From positions 1 through 31,119 of the forward strand of contig DSCZ01000013.1 in NCBI GenBank assembly GCA_011048855.1: a stretch of DNA of 31,119 bases, given 5' to 3'. Positions within the stretch are counted from its first letter, which is position 1. Each line of letters opens with the position of its first letter. The translations under genes were made by a program, and so were the position numbers. Shown in pieces: positions 8,521 to 16,183 of the stretch. The notes under the pieces are model-generated. The model did no database searches. It was not told where the DNA came from and worked only from the letters and a program-made list of their open reading frames with translations. Source of the DNA: Desulfobacteraceae bacterium (lineage in GTDB: Bacteria; Desulfobacterota; DSM-4660; Desulfatiglandales; Desulfatiglandaceae).

Positions 8521-9408
8521 ATGGTCTCGGCATTCAAGAAGGCACTCGAGTCCGGCAGGTTCGTCGTCACTTCCGAGGTGGCCCCTCCGAAGGGGACCAA
8601 TTTGGAAGAAATGGCGCGTAATGTTGAATTGCTGAAAGACAAGGTCGACGCGTTGAACCTGACCGATCATCAGAGTTCGGTCATGCGGTTTCCTTCGCTG
8701 GGTGGATCGCTGCTGGTCAAAGAGATGGGCGGAGAGCCGATCTTGCAGATGACATGCAGGGACAGGAACCGCCTGGCGCTTCAGGCTGACCTGATGTTTG
8801 CGTCGAGCCGGGGCATCAACAACGTTCTATGTCTAACCGGCGATTCTGTGATGCTGGGCGATCACAAGGAAGCCAAGGGTGTTTTCGACCTGGATTCAAG
8901 CCAGCTTTTGGCCGTCGTTCGAACTATGGAGAGGGGAAAAGATCTATCCGGCGGTGAGCTGAACGGCAGAGTTCGTTTTTGTGCAGGTGCCATTGTCACC
9001 CCCGAAGCCGATCCAATAGAGCCACAATTGATTAAATTCGAAAAAAAAATCGAAGCCGGCGCCGAATTCATTCAAACCCAGGCGGTATATGACCTGGATA
9101 ATTTCAAACGTTTCATGGATTATGCGCGTAGGTTTAATGTGAAGATCCTCGCCGGGATAATCCTGTTGACTTCAGCTGCGATGGCCCGTTTCATGAATAA
9201 GAATGTGGCGGGTGTCTTCGTCCCCCAGAGCCTGATAGATGAAATGGCCGCTGTGCCAAAAGGAGGAGCGTTGAAAAAGGGCGTCGAAATCGCCGGGCGA
9301 ATGATAAGCCGGATCAAGGAGGAGAGAATCTGCGACGGTGTGCACATAATGGCCATCGGCAGGGAGGAGATGGTTCCGGAAATCATCGAAGCAGGCGGTT
9401 TATCGTGA
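8521..9408 (+). CDS. metF: Methylenetetrahydrofolate reductase, paralogue 2 (canonical)
   Basis: A 295-residue FAD-dependent MetF that reduces 5,10-methylene-THF to 5-methyl-THF. The ATG at 8521 is preceded by GAGGAAAGGA; an in-frame GTG at 8491 inside metV is less likely. Key residues are present: Glu19 (VVTSEVAPP), TCRDRNR at 78-84, LCLTGD with Asp108, and Gln187 in TQAVYD, equivalent to the folate-binding Gln of E. coli MetF. It differs at these sites from the paralogue at 623, so the two are not interchangeable copies. It closes the operon and faces the TRAP transporter genes tail to tail with only 9 bases between stop codons. No hairpin terminator with a T-tract was seen there. Confidence 0.94.
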   Translation: MVSAFKKALESGRFVVTSEVAPPKGTNLEEMARNVELLKDKVDALNLTDHQSSVMRFPSLGGSLLVKEMGGEPILQMTCRDRNRLALQADLMFASSRGINNVLCLTGDSVMLGDHKEAKGVFDLDSSQLLAVVRTMERGKDLSGGELNGRVRFCAGAIVTPEADPIEPQLIKFEKKIEAGAEFIQTQAVYDLDNFKRFMDYARRFNVKILAGIILLTSAAMARFMNKNVAGVFVPQSLIDEMAAVPKGGALKKGVEIAGRMISRIKEERICDGVHIMAIGREEMVPEIIEAGGLS

Positions 9409-9417
9409 TTTCACCTG

Positions 9418-10719
9418 CTATCTCATCAAGTTGGGAAGGAAAAGCGCTATCTGGGGAAAAGGTATCAGTATCAGCGCGCAAACCACGAGAGCAACCAGAA
9501 AAGGAAATGCCCCTTTAAAAATGCTTTCCAGCGGGACGTCTTTTGCGACCCCGTTTACGATATAAACGTTTACTCCTACAGGCGGCGTGATGACACCCAT
9601 CTGGGTTACCAGCACGATGATGACTCCGAACCATATCGGATCGTAGCCCATATCTGTGACTACGGGAAAAAATATAGGTATCGTCAGGAGGATGAGGGCC
9701 AGAGCGTCGATAAAGCAGCCGCCGGCAAGGTAGATGAAAATGATGAACGCCATTATTGCAAAATTGGGCAACGCCAGTTCACTCACCCAGGTCGCCAGGG
9801 CATACGGAATCCTGGTTATGGCCAGAAAATGCCCGTAAACAGTCGCTCCGGCGACAATGACCATGACCATGCAGGAGATCCTGGTGCTTTCGGCTATCGC
9901 CTGGCGAAACCCTTTCCAGCTCAGCCTGCGCCTCAGGAAGCCGAGTATTATCGCTCCTCCAGCCCCTATGGCTCCGGCTTCGGTGGGGGTGAAAAATCCG
10001 AGGAAAAGTCCCCCCATGACCAGAAGGAAAAGCGCAAGGGTTTCAAGGACCCCTGCAAGGGAAACAAGCTTCTGTTTTAGAGTTGTTCTGGCTCCCCTGG
10101 GTGCGATGTCCGGGCGCATTTTGACCCACAGGTAAATCGTAAGCGTGAACAGAAAAGCCAGCAGAATACCGGGTGTGATGCCTGCGATGAAGAGTTTCCC
10201 TATGGATTGCTCGGTCTGGATGCCGTATACAATGAAGATCACGCTTGGAGGAATCAGGATGCCCAGACTCCCTCCAGCGGCGACTGTGCCGGTGGCGAGC
10301 ACCATTCCATAGCGATATCGCTTCATTTCCGGGATCGCCACGGTGGCCATCGTGGCTGCGGCGGCATTGGTGGAACCGCAAATGGCCGCGAAACCGGCAC
10401 AGGCGGCAACAGTAGCTACAGCCAGACCCCCGGGGAGATGCCCGAGCATTACATAGGCGGCATCGAACAGTCGTCGGCTTATTCCTGCATGAAATGTGAC
10501 CTGCCCCATCAGCATGAAAAGGGGGATCACGGTGAGGCTGTATGAACCAAACACTCCGAAAATGTCTTTGGCCAGTATACTGAGCCCCGCATTCCAGGAA
10601 ACCACGTATCCAAATCCCAGAACACCAAGCAGAGCCATCACAAAACCTACCGGCATCCGGGAGAAGAGGGCAATCACAAGAACCGCAAGGCCGATGAGGC
10701 CTACAGTCGTAGGGCTCAT
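9418..10719 (-). CDS. dctM: TRAP transporter large permease, DctM type
   Basis: A 433-residue, very hydrophobic protein with about 12 membrane segments, typical of DctM. Family features are the TVIPLFMLMGQ segment, GGSLGILIPPSVIFIVYGI, and the C-terminal VTQMGVITPPVGVNVYIVNG. It forms the ion-coupled inner-membrane transport channel for a carboxylate substrate delivered by DctP. The ATG follows GGAGATATTA. It lies 58 bases downstream of dctQ and is the last gene of dctP-dctQ-dctM. The substrate cannot be read from the permease. Confidence 0.95.
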   Translation of the reverse strand: MSPTTVGLIGLAVLVIALFSRMPVGFVMALLGVLGFGYVVSWNAGLSILAKDIFGVFGSYSLTVIPLFMLMGQVTFHAGISRRLFDAAYVMLGHLPGGLAVATVAACAGFAAICGSTNAAAATMATVAIPEMKRYRYGMVLATGTVAAGGSLGILIPPSVIFIVYGIQTEQSIGKLFIAGITPGILLAFLFTLTIYLWVKMRPDIAPRGARTTLKQKLVSLAGVLETLALFLLVMGGLFLGFFTPTEAGAIGAGGAIILGFLRRRLSWKGFRQAIAESTRISCMVMVIVAGATVYGHFLAITRIPYALATWVSELALPNFAIMAFIIFIYLAGGCFIDALALILLTIPIFFPVVTDMGYDPIWFGVIIVLVTQMGVITPPVGVNVYIVNGVAKDVPLESIFKGAFPFLVALVVCALILIPFPQIALFLPNLMR

Positions 10720-10777
10720 TTAATATCTCCTAAAGTTTCGACTCCCGCCGTCTTGAAATTGCAATGAGCGGGACACA

Positions 10778-11290
10778 CTAATCCCACCATCGGTACCACG
10801 GACGGGCGGAACCACCGGCGACACGCCAGAAATCAACGAAGAGCACAAGGCAAACAACAACGGACGAAACCGAGATGCCGTACAGCACGGGGTAAAAAGG
10901 CAACTGGAGTGTCGAAGACACTTCGCTGGCCGCCTTGAGGCTGTTTCCGTAACGTAGGGTCTGATAGGCTATCAGCGCAAAAAGAAAAATGCTCAACGCC
11001 TGGGTCACCAGATATATGATCCACCGCAACCTGTGTCCAAGATTGGCGACGAGCACTTCAACCGCCACATGGCCGCGATGAAGCGTGGTGTGGGCCATGG
11101 CGAAAGCCGCTACGGCAGCCCCCAGAAAGCCTATCACTTCATAGGTGCCTCGGATAGGGAGCCGGAATATTCTAAGCAGGACATCGGCACAGGTAAGCGC
11201 GGTCATCGCCACCAGCGACCAGCCTGCCAGCGCGTTGAGAAAGCTCGATAAATGTCTGATTGTTCTAGGTATCCAGATCATTTGATACAC
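10778..11290 (-). CDS. dctQ: TRAP transporter small permease, DctQ type
   Basis: A 170-residue protein with four predicted membrane helices (near residues 20-42, 55-75, 92-115 and 133-155), the usual DctQ plan. A family-like CADVLLRIFRLPIRGTYEV stretch lies after helix 1. The frame opens with GTG at 11290; an ATG three codons later (11281) is equally possible, and neither has a strong ribosome binding site. It is separated from dctP by 127 bases with no gene, which contain only short inverted repeats (for example AACAG-TCTC-CTGTT in the direction of transcription). It is the membrane partner of DctM. Confidence 0.9.
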   Translation of the reverse strand: MYQMIWIPRTIRHLSSFLNALAGWSLVAMTALTCADVLLRIFRLPIRGTYEVIGFLGAAVAAFAMAHTTLHRGHVAVEVLVANLGHRLRWIIYLVTQALSIFLFALIAYQTLRYGNSLKAASEVSSTLQLPFYPVLYGISVSSVVVCLVLFVDFWRVAGGSARPWYRWWD

Positions 11291-11417
11291 CGCATACCGT
11301 CGTCAACATTCACAAAAAAAGCTCTTGCACCTATTGTGACAGCACTAGTCAGGCGGACGGCGGGTACGCTGCGGCGATTGTCGAGGCATTCCCGCCGGCC
11401 GGTCGAACAGGAGACTG

Positions 11418-12440
11418 TTACTTGGAATGGGCTTCAATTCGTTCTCGAATGAATTCAACATATTCGGATCCAGGGAGCCCCTTACCCTTTGCGGCTTCGG
11501 CATATTCATCAACCACCGGCGAGACGGCTTCGGCCCACCGATCGCTTTCGGCGTCGGAAAGCGGTATGATCTCGTTTCCAAGACTGAGGGTAAATTCCCG
11601 CCCTTCATTATCAGCGGCATCCCACCCCTTGGCATGTTTGGGGATCCATTCCGCGGACACCTCTTCGAAAACCTTCTGGATATCCGGCGGCAGTGAGGCC
11701 CATTTATCCTTGTTCATCACCACGAACATGGCGGTGGTATAGCCGATGCTGTAGCATTCGGTCGTGTATTTTATTACTTCGCCCTGTTTCCATCCTTTAA
11801 GCACTTCGATCGGGCCGAAGGTTCCTTCGACAACGCCTTTCTGCAAGGCTTCGTAGGTTCCTCCCTGGGGCATACCGACTGCGGCCGCCCCTAGTGATGC
11901 TGCAACCTTCGCGCTGAAGCCGGTGGCGCGTATCTTCATCCCTCTCAGATCTTCGAGGGTTTTAGCGGGTTTTTTGCTGTGAAGAAGCCCCGGACCGTGC
12001 GCATGGATATAGAGCATTTTAGCATCTTCGAGTTCTTTGGGTTTGAATTGTGCGTAAAACTCGTTCGCTACCATTGTGGCTGTTTTTCCACTGGTGTAGC
12101 CTATTGGAAGATCCAGCGCCTCCATCGCGGGGAAACGACCCCTGGTGTAAGCGAAACAGGACATTCCGATATCCGCTATTCCATCGAGTACCCCGCTGTA
12201 TATTTCATCTCCTTTGAGTAGTGCACCACCTGGAAAGTACGTAATTTTAACCTTTCCTCCGGTTCTCTTCCCGATTTCTTCCGCCCAGGCCGCTCCGAGT
12301 TCACCGTTGAAGTGTTTCGGTGGGAAAAAGTTTGCGTAGGTAAGCTCTATCGTCTTTGCTGAAGCGTTAAAATTACATAACGGAAGCAACGCAATCATAG
12401 TTATGATAGTAAAGGCCAAACCCAATTTACTCGATCTCAT
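11418..12440 (-). CDS. dctP: TRAP transporter solute-binding protein, DctP type
   Basis: A 340-residue periplasmic binding protein. The chosen ATG at 12440 has an excellent GGGGGAGG site just upstream and begins a signal peptide (MRSSK, a hydrophobic run to about residue 24, then NASA with cleavage predicted before Lys29). The open frame extends upstream to 12797 but has no ribosome binding site or recognisable domain. DctP features include ELTYANFFPP, the domain LRGMKIRATG with Arg171, which in this family contacts the substrate carboxylate, and GTYEALQKGVVEG. Divergent to it across 695 bases is a glycerate 2-kinase, so glycerate or a related hydroxy acid is a reasonable guess for the cargo. 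That guess rests only on position. Confidence 0.94.
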   Translation of the reverse strand: MRSSKLGLAFTIITMIALLPLCNFNASAKTIELTYANFFPPKHFNGELGAAWAEEIGKRTGGKVKITYFPGGALLKGDEIYSGVLDGIADIGMSCFAYTRGRFPAMEALDLPIGYTSGKTATMVANEFYAQFKPKELEDAKMLYIHAHGPGLLHSKKPAKTLEDLRGMKIRATGFSAKVAASLGAAAVGMPQGGTYEALQKGVVEGTFGPIEVLKGWKQGEVIKYTTECYSIGYTTAMFVVMNKDKWASLPPDIQKVFEEVSAEWIPKHAKGWDAADNEGREFTLSLGNEIIPLSDAESDRWAEAVSPVVDEYAEAAKGKGLPGSEYVEFIRERIEAHSK

Positions 12441-12562
12441 GACTTTCCTCCCCCAAGCTTTAATGGTAGTGGTGATAAGGTCTGCGATCTCATGATTTGA
12501 CAGGTTCCCTTTACCACCTCCTTTCCCTGGAACATCCGCCGGTACCGACTCCATGCCTTTGC

Positions 12563-12594
12563 TCGGACATAGTCCATGCTGATGTGGTGTCCGA
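12563..12594. repeat. 7-base inverted repeat upstream of dctP
   Basis: TCGGACA at 12563-12569 and TGTCCGA at 12588-12594 are exact reverse complements separated by 18 bases, with centres 25 bases apart (about 2.4 helical turns). It lies 123 bases upstream of the dctP ATG. It could be a split operator for a dimeric regulator; chance is possible at this length. Confidence 0.3.
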
Positions 12595-12713
12595 AATGCT
12601 CTGTTGGTGCAACTTCCGGATAACGTCAAAGTCTGTGCCGGTTTTCGATGATTGACAGGAAGGGCCGGCCGAACCGCCACGCCGACCGTCTTAAAAATAC
12701 AAAGCAGAACCAG

Positions 12714-12725
12714 GATAACCGGTGC
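12714..12725 (-). repeat. 12-base element (minus copy) paired with 12992-13003
   Basis: On the minus strand this reads GCACCGGTTATC, pointing towards dctP. The identical 12-mer occurs on the plus strand at 12992-13003, pointing towards glycerate kinase. The core ACCGGT is palindromic. The opposite orientation in a divergent promoter region suggests a shared regulator site. Confidence 0.35.
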
Positions 12726-12917
12726 CCATCCAGAAATCAAGGACGGGGACGATGCAGGTTCACATTCACACCCCTCCGCACGATCCCATAACGACATCTA
12801 AGGCTACGATTAACCTCAATGTTTATACGCCGCAAAAACAGCTAAAATGAAATCGCACAGGCCACTGAGCCGCCCTTTAAAGAACGGCCGAAGTATTTCC
12901 AGACGAACACCGGCTAA

Positions 12918-12927
12918 AATGTACATT
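12918..12927. repeat. 10-base perfect palindrome AATGTACATT
   Basis: A perfect 10-base palindrome in the divergent region. It resembles the short A/T-flanked GTAC-type half-site arrays bound by some GntR-family regulators, which often control TRAP transporters. The family assignment is inference only. Confidence 0.3.
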
Positions 12928-12991
12928 AAAGCCCAATATAGTTGAGGGGTATGGCATTGTCAAGAACAGAACAAACAGAACAGAATATGAG

Positions 12992-13003
12992 GCACCGGTT
13001 ATC
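12992..13003 (+). repeat. 12-base element (plus copy) paired with 12714-12725
   Basis: GCACCGGTTATC on the plus strand, 132 bases upstream of the glycerate kinase start. It is the exact inverted partner of the copy at 12714-12725. See the finding on co-regulation. Confidence 0.35.
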
Positions 13004-13070
13004 TCGAGGGTAAAATCCAAATTATATTGAATAGTGCCGGGATTGAAACCTTGACGGGAACATGGTAGTG

Positions 13071-13093
13071 TCCATTTGGAAATTTCGAATGGA
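13071..13093. promoter_or_regulatory. 23-base near-palindrome just upstream of glycerate kinase
   Basis: Arms TCCATT and AATGGA enclose a further symmetric core centred on 13082, with nine of eleven base pairs complementary and the other two T-G/G-T. It ends 42 bases before the GTG start, so it overlaps the expected promoter or early leader. This is a good candidate operator for repression of the kinase gene. Confidence 0.4.
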
Positions 13094-13135
13094 AACCAGC
13101 TGAATCAAATACTTTTATATTGATGGAGGTGTTCG

Positions 13136-14485
13136 GTGACCTACAGCCTTGAAAAGCTTCGGTCGGATGCAGAAGATATTTTTTTTCATTCCCTCAAACC
13201 GGTTGATCCGTACCAGGCAGTAAAGCGGTTTATCCGCGTTAAAAACGATGTTCTTGAACTTGGCTCGTCCGGGGAGCCTTCAGGGAGCCTTCGGCTTGAC
13301 GACTACCGCCGGCTGATCGTGGTGGGCGGCGGCAAGGCGAGTTCCCCGATGGCGCGTGCACTCGAGGAGATTCTGGGGACCAGGATTTCGTCGGGGCTCG
13401 TGAACGTGAAGACGGGTTTTGCCGAACCTCTCCAGAGGATCGAACTCATTGAAGCCGAGCATCCTGTACCGGGCGCAATGGGTGTAACCGGTGCCAGGCG
13501 GATAATCGAAAAGCTTCATGACGCAGGTGAAAGGGATTTGATCTTTTCGGTTATTTCCGGGGGCGGCTCGGCGTTGCTGCCGAGTCCCGCCGGCCGGATA
13601 ACCCTGGAAGAAAAGCAGGCGGTAACCCGGAAGCTTCTGGAATGCGGAGCCGTGATAGACGAGATCAATGCAGTGAGAAAGCACATCAGCAATTCGAAAG
13701 GGGGCCAGATGGCACGTGCCGCTTATCCGGCCACTACCGTTAACTTGATGCTTTCGGACGTGGTGGGGGATAAGCTGGATGTCATAGCCTCGGGCCCTTT
13801 TACACCTGATGGTTCGACTTTCGACGATGTGCTTCGGATTTTCAGAAAATACAAGCTGAAGGATATTCCGCAGGCCGTTCTTGAGCATATTCAGGCCGGG
13901 GTGGAAGGTCGTGTGCCTGAAACTCCGAAAGCAGGGGATCCGGTTTTCGAAAAGGTGTACAACCTGGTCGTGGGCAGCAATGTCCTCGCGTGCAGGGCTG
14001 CCGAGGAAAGGGCCCGGGCGCTTGGGTACAATACGCTGATTCTTTCCTCGATGATAGAAGGTGAAACCAGGGATGTGGCGCTCGTCCACGTCGGTATCGC
14101 AAAGGAGGTCCTTGCAAGCGGGCTGCCTGTGCAAAAACCGGCATGCCTCATCTCGGGCGGCGAGACTACCGTTACCATCAAGGGACAAGGCCTGGGCGGT
14201 CGAAACATGGAATTCGCCCTGGCTGCTGCGATTCATCTCGAAAAGTGCCCCGGGTCTGTAGTGATTCTGAGCGGAGGCACAGACGGCAACGACGGTCCGA
14301 CAGATGCAGCCGGTGCATTCGCCGACCCCACGTCAGTTTCAAAGGGAAAAAAAATCGGCATTGAGGCGGCTGAATATCTTGCAGAAAACGATTCTTACCA
14401 TTTTTTCGAAAGAACCGGGGATCTCCTGATCACAGGACCGACGAAAACGAACGTGATGGATGTGCGACTTGTTCTTGTAATATAA
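13136..14485 (+). CDS. gckA: Glycerate 2-kinase, GckA/TtuD (DUF4147-MOFRL) family
   Basis: A 449-residue MOFRL-type glycerate kinase, the normal family length. The N-terminal DUF4147 domain includes VVGGGKASSPMARALE near 64-79, EAEHPVPG, SVISGGGSALLPSP and the NAVRKHISNSKGGQ signature. The C-terminal MOFRL domain (about 325-445) has CLISGGETTVTIKG, GGRNMEFAL and SGGTDGNDGPTDAAGA. It phosphorylates D-glycerate at C2 to give 2-phosphoglycerate, feeding lower glycolysis or the serine pathway. The GTG start at 13136 is five bases after GGAGGT. It is divergent from the TRAP transporter, which hints at uptake and use of glycerate or a related hydroxy acid. Confidence 0.94.
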   Translation: MTYSLEKLRSDAEDIFFHSLKPVDPYQAVKRFIRVKNDVLELGSSGEPSGSLRLDDYRRLIVVGGGKASSPMARALEEILGTRISSGLVNVKTGFAEPLQRIELIEAEHPVPGAMGVTGARRIIEKLHDAGERDLIFSVISGGGSALLPSPAGRITLEEKQAVTRKLLECGAVIDEINAVRKHISNSKGGQMARAAYPATTVNLMLSDVVGDKLDVIASGPFTPDGSTFDDVLRIFRKYKLKDIPQAVLEHIQAGVEGRVPETPKAGDPVFEKVYNLVVGSNVLACRAAEERARALGYNTLILSSMIEGETRDVALVHVGIAKEVLASGLPVQKPACLISGGETTVTIKGQGLGGRNMEFALAAAIHLEKCPGSVVILSGGTDGNDGPTDAAGAFADPTSVSKGKKIGIEAAEYLAENDSYHFFERTGDLLITGPTKTNVMDVRLVLVI

Positions 14486-14515
14486 TGAAAGTGGCCAGGA
14501 AAACGTCCAGAAAAT

Positions 14516-14543
14516 ACGCCCCGTAGTTTTGTCTACGGGGCGT
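14516..14543. terminator. Strong hairpin terminator between convergent genes
   Basis: An 11-base perfect stem, ACGCCCCGTAG at 14516-14526 and CTACGGGGCGT at 14533-14543, with loop TTTTGT. It lies between the stop of glycerate kinase (14485) and that of the small lipoprotein (14549). A T-containing run follows on both strands (GATTTTAC on plus, ATTTTCTGG on minus), so it probably terminates transcription from both sides. Confidence 0.85.
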
Positions 14544-14548
14544 CGATT

Positions 14549-14875
14549 TTACTTTTTCAACTTTTTCATAAAAATGTTTTCAGCTTTGTCCGCCATTGCT
14601 TCGGCTTTGGTCGCGGCTCTTTCGGCACGCACTGCGGCTGCTTCGGCTCTATCGGCATCTCCAGCTGCGCTTGCAGCCGCCGCATCTGCCTTTGCACAGT
14701 CGGCTTGAGCAGCGTGGGATTCAGCAAGGGCCCGCTCGGCCGTTTCCAGCGCAAGGTTTGCCTGATCCTGGACTTCAGCCAATTGATTAGATGTGGCGCA
14801 ACCCGTGACAAGCCATCCCAGGCATAAAATCATCCCCAGAAAAATCAACGGTCGTTTTGCGTTCTTGAGACTCAT
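14549..14875 (-). CDS. Small alanine-zipper lipoprotein, Lpp/OprI-like
   Basis: A 108-residue protein from the ATG at 14875, which follows AGGAGG by seven bases; an upstream in-frame start at 14908 has no site. The signal peptide ends in the lipobox LVTGC, so it is a predicted lipoprotein acylated at Cys27. The rest is a long Ala/Glu/Lys-rich helix (residues about 35-100) with Ala at regular heptad-like spacing, and it ends in MKKLKK. This matches the plan of Braun-type Lpp and OprI: an alanine-zipper trimer anchored in the outer membrane, with a C-terminal Lys that can be joined to peptidoglycan. The gene upstream on the same strand encodes an L,D-transpeptidase, the enzyme class that makes this link. 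Covalent attachment is inference. Confidence 0.8.
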   Translation of the reverse strand: MSLKNAKRPLIFLGMILCLGWLVTGCATSNQLAEVQDQANLALETAERALAESHAAQADCAKADAAAASAAGDADRAEAAAVRAERAATKAEAMADKAENIFMKKLKK

Positions 14876-14979
14876 CTCGATTCCTCCTTTTTGTATTTTA
14901 GTTTCCATTCACAAAACACGAACAGTTTCGATATATAACACAATATCGCCGCGAGATAAAGGAAAACCCGATCACCCTT

Positions 14980-15939
14980 TTATATCCGTTGATCCGGCAA
15001 TGAAACATCCACCGGCATACCGTCTTTCCGTTCCAACAGTTTTTGAAATTTTTCAATATCCACTCTCCGGGCCACGCCTTCTTCCTGGAGGCGGCGATAA
15101 CCGTATTCGACGAAATCATCGATCAACTGGTAGACGTCTCTGTGAACTTCGGCATAGATTCGGCCTTCCAACACTCCGATCTTGACGGGTTCATATATTA
15201 TTTCAACCGGCGTTCCCGGCTGGACCTCCTGGAAAAGATGTTCTATATCTTCAGGATAGAGGCGAATGCAGCCGTGTGTCACTAGCCTGCCGACGGACCA
15301 GGGAATGTCTGTTCCATGCATCCCGTAGCTCGAATTACTCAGGCGTATCCAGTACTCACCAAGTGGATTTTCCGGTCCGGGCGGAATGACATTTACCCGG
15401 TATTTTTCTTTGAGTGAGGGAGGCACATACCATGCAGGATTTTTTCTTTTTTCTCCTACCTTGAAATTTCCCAGGGGGGTGGGCCAATCCGTATCACCTA
15501 TGCCGATCGGGAAGGTTTTAACGACCGAATCTACACCGGCTTTTATGAAATAATACAACCTGAGTTCGGCAACATTGATAATGATACCCTTGTCCAGGAA
15601 AGCGGGGAGTACCCATCGTGTCGGAACGACAAGCCAGGCACCTTCAGGGGGAATCCATGGATCGATGTCCGGGTGCAGGTCTTCCATTTCATTGAAGCCC
15701 AGTCTGTAGCGTCGTGCAATATCCAGGAATGTGTCCTTGTTTTTGACGATATGACGTTCAGGGGTCCCTATGACCGTCTTGATTTCCGGATCGTAATGGT
15801 GCACGGGAACCGTTTCCTTGCCCATTTCGGCTGTGAACGGCGGCCCCAGCGCACTTCTGGACGCGGAGGAGAATACGAAAAAAATCAGGATACAGGCGGT
15901 CAAAAATCCCGCTCCGGCTATTTTTTTATTCATAGGCAT
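14980..15939 (-). CDS. LysM - L,D-transpeptidase (YkuD/ErfK family)
   Basis: A 319-residue exported enzyme. Residues 7-25 form a signal anchor. A LysM-type peptidoglycan-binding segment spans about 61-106 (RHIVKNKDTFLDIARRYRL). The YkuD catalytic domain covers about 118-252, with His208 (YGMHGTD) and the signature THGCIRL, giving catalytic Cys224 and His222. A C-terminal helical tail of about 60 residues follows. Family members cross-link peptidoglycan stem peptides or attach Lpp to peptidoglycan. The ATG at 15939 has only a distant GGAAGA site, and an ATG two codons in is possible. It precedes the Lpp-like gene by 104 bases on the same strand, and the two could be one transcription unit. Confidence 0.93.
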   Translation of the reverse strand: MPMNKKIAGAGFLTACILIFFVFSSASRSALGPPFTAEMGKETVPVHHYDPEIKTVIGTPERHIVKNKDTFLDIARRYRLGFNEMEDLHPDIDPWIPPEGAWLVVPTRWVLPAFLDKGIIINVAELRLYYFIKAGVDSVVKTFPIGIGDTDWPTPLGNFKVGEKRKNPAWYVPPSLKEKYRVNVIPPGPENPLGEYWIRLSNSSYGMHGTDIPWSVGRLVTHGCIRLYPEDIEHLFQEVQPGTPVEIIYEPVKIGVLEGRIYAEVHRDVYQLIDDFVEYGYRRLQEEGVARRVDIEKFQKLLERKDGMPVDVSLPDQRI

Positions 15940-16139
15940 AATATGTCGGTGTCATCTTCCAGCAGAAAATTCTCCCCTGCAATCCCACATGTCTGATATT
16001 TTCTGATAATATCTCTAAATATATCATGATTTCTCACTCTCCGGCGTATACCTGACACTGCAAGGGCAAAAGACTTTTCGCGGATGTAATGGAAAAGGAC
16101 GGCCGGCGGGTTCGTCTTGACATGCAAATGATCAAAGAA
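15940..16139. other. Intergenic region upstream of the L,D-transpeptidase gene
   Basis: 200 bases between the transpeptidase start and the ATP synthase terminator. It is A/T-rich near 15995-16035, consistent with a promoter for the minus-strand transpeptidase gene, but I could not settle on a -35/-10 pair. No gene is visible. Confidence 0.4.
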
Positions 16140-16164
16140 GGGGTCCGCATTGGCGGCGGACCCC
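16140..16164 (-). terminator. Terminator of the atp (Fo) operon
   Basis: A 9-base perfect stem: GGGGTCCGC at 16140-16148 pairs with GCGGACCCC at 16156-16164, with a 7-base loop. Read on the minus strand it follows the atpE stop by 19 bases and is followed by TTCTTTGAT, a fair T-tract. It is the probable end of the atpZ-atpI-atpB-atpE transcript. Confidence 0.8.
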
Positions 16165-16183
16165 CTAAATTTATGATCCTGAG

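Larger units (their letters stand above)
12441..13135. promoter_or_regulatory. Divergent intergenic region between dctP and glycerate kinase
   Basis: 695 bases without a convincing gene. It holds the ribosome binding sites of both divergent genes and several symmetric elements listed separately: a 7-base inverted repeat (12563-12594), an exact 12-base inverted pair (12714-12725 and 12992-13003), a 10-base palindrome (12918-12927) and a 23-base near-palindrome (13071-13093). A TTGACG at 13051-13056 could be a -35 element for the kinase, but no good -10 follows. The density of symmetric sites suggests a regulated divergent promoter region; the regulator gene is not in the window. Confidence 0.55.

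Noticed and set aside
9385..9425. AGCAGG/CCTGCT inverted repeat between metF and dctM as a terminator
   Set aside because: The arms are only six bases with an 18-base loop and no T-tract on either strand.
12441..12797. N-terminal extension of the DctP reading frame to 12797, including one hydrophobic stretch
   Set aside because: There is no ribosome binding site at the upstream start, and the ATG at 12440 has a near-perfect site followed directly by a normal signal peptide.
12961..12990. AACAGAACA-like short direct repeats
   Set aside because: Low-complexity A-rich sequence; the units are irregular and too short to support a CRISPR or iteron reading.
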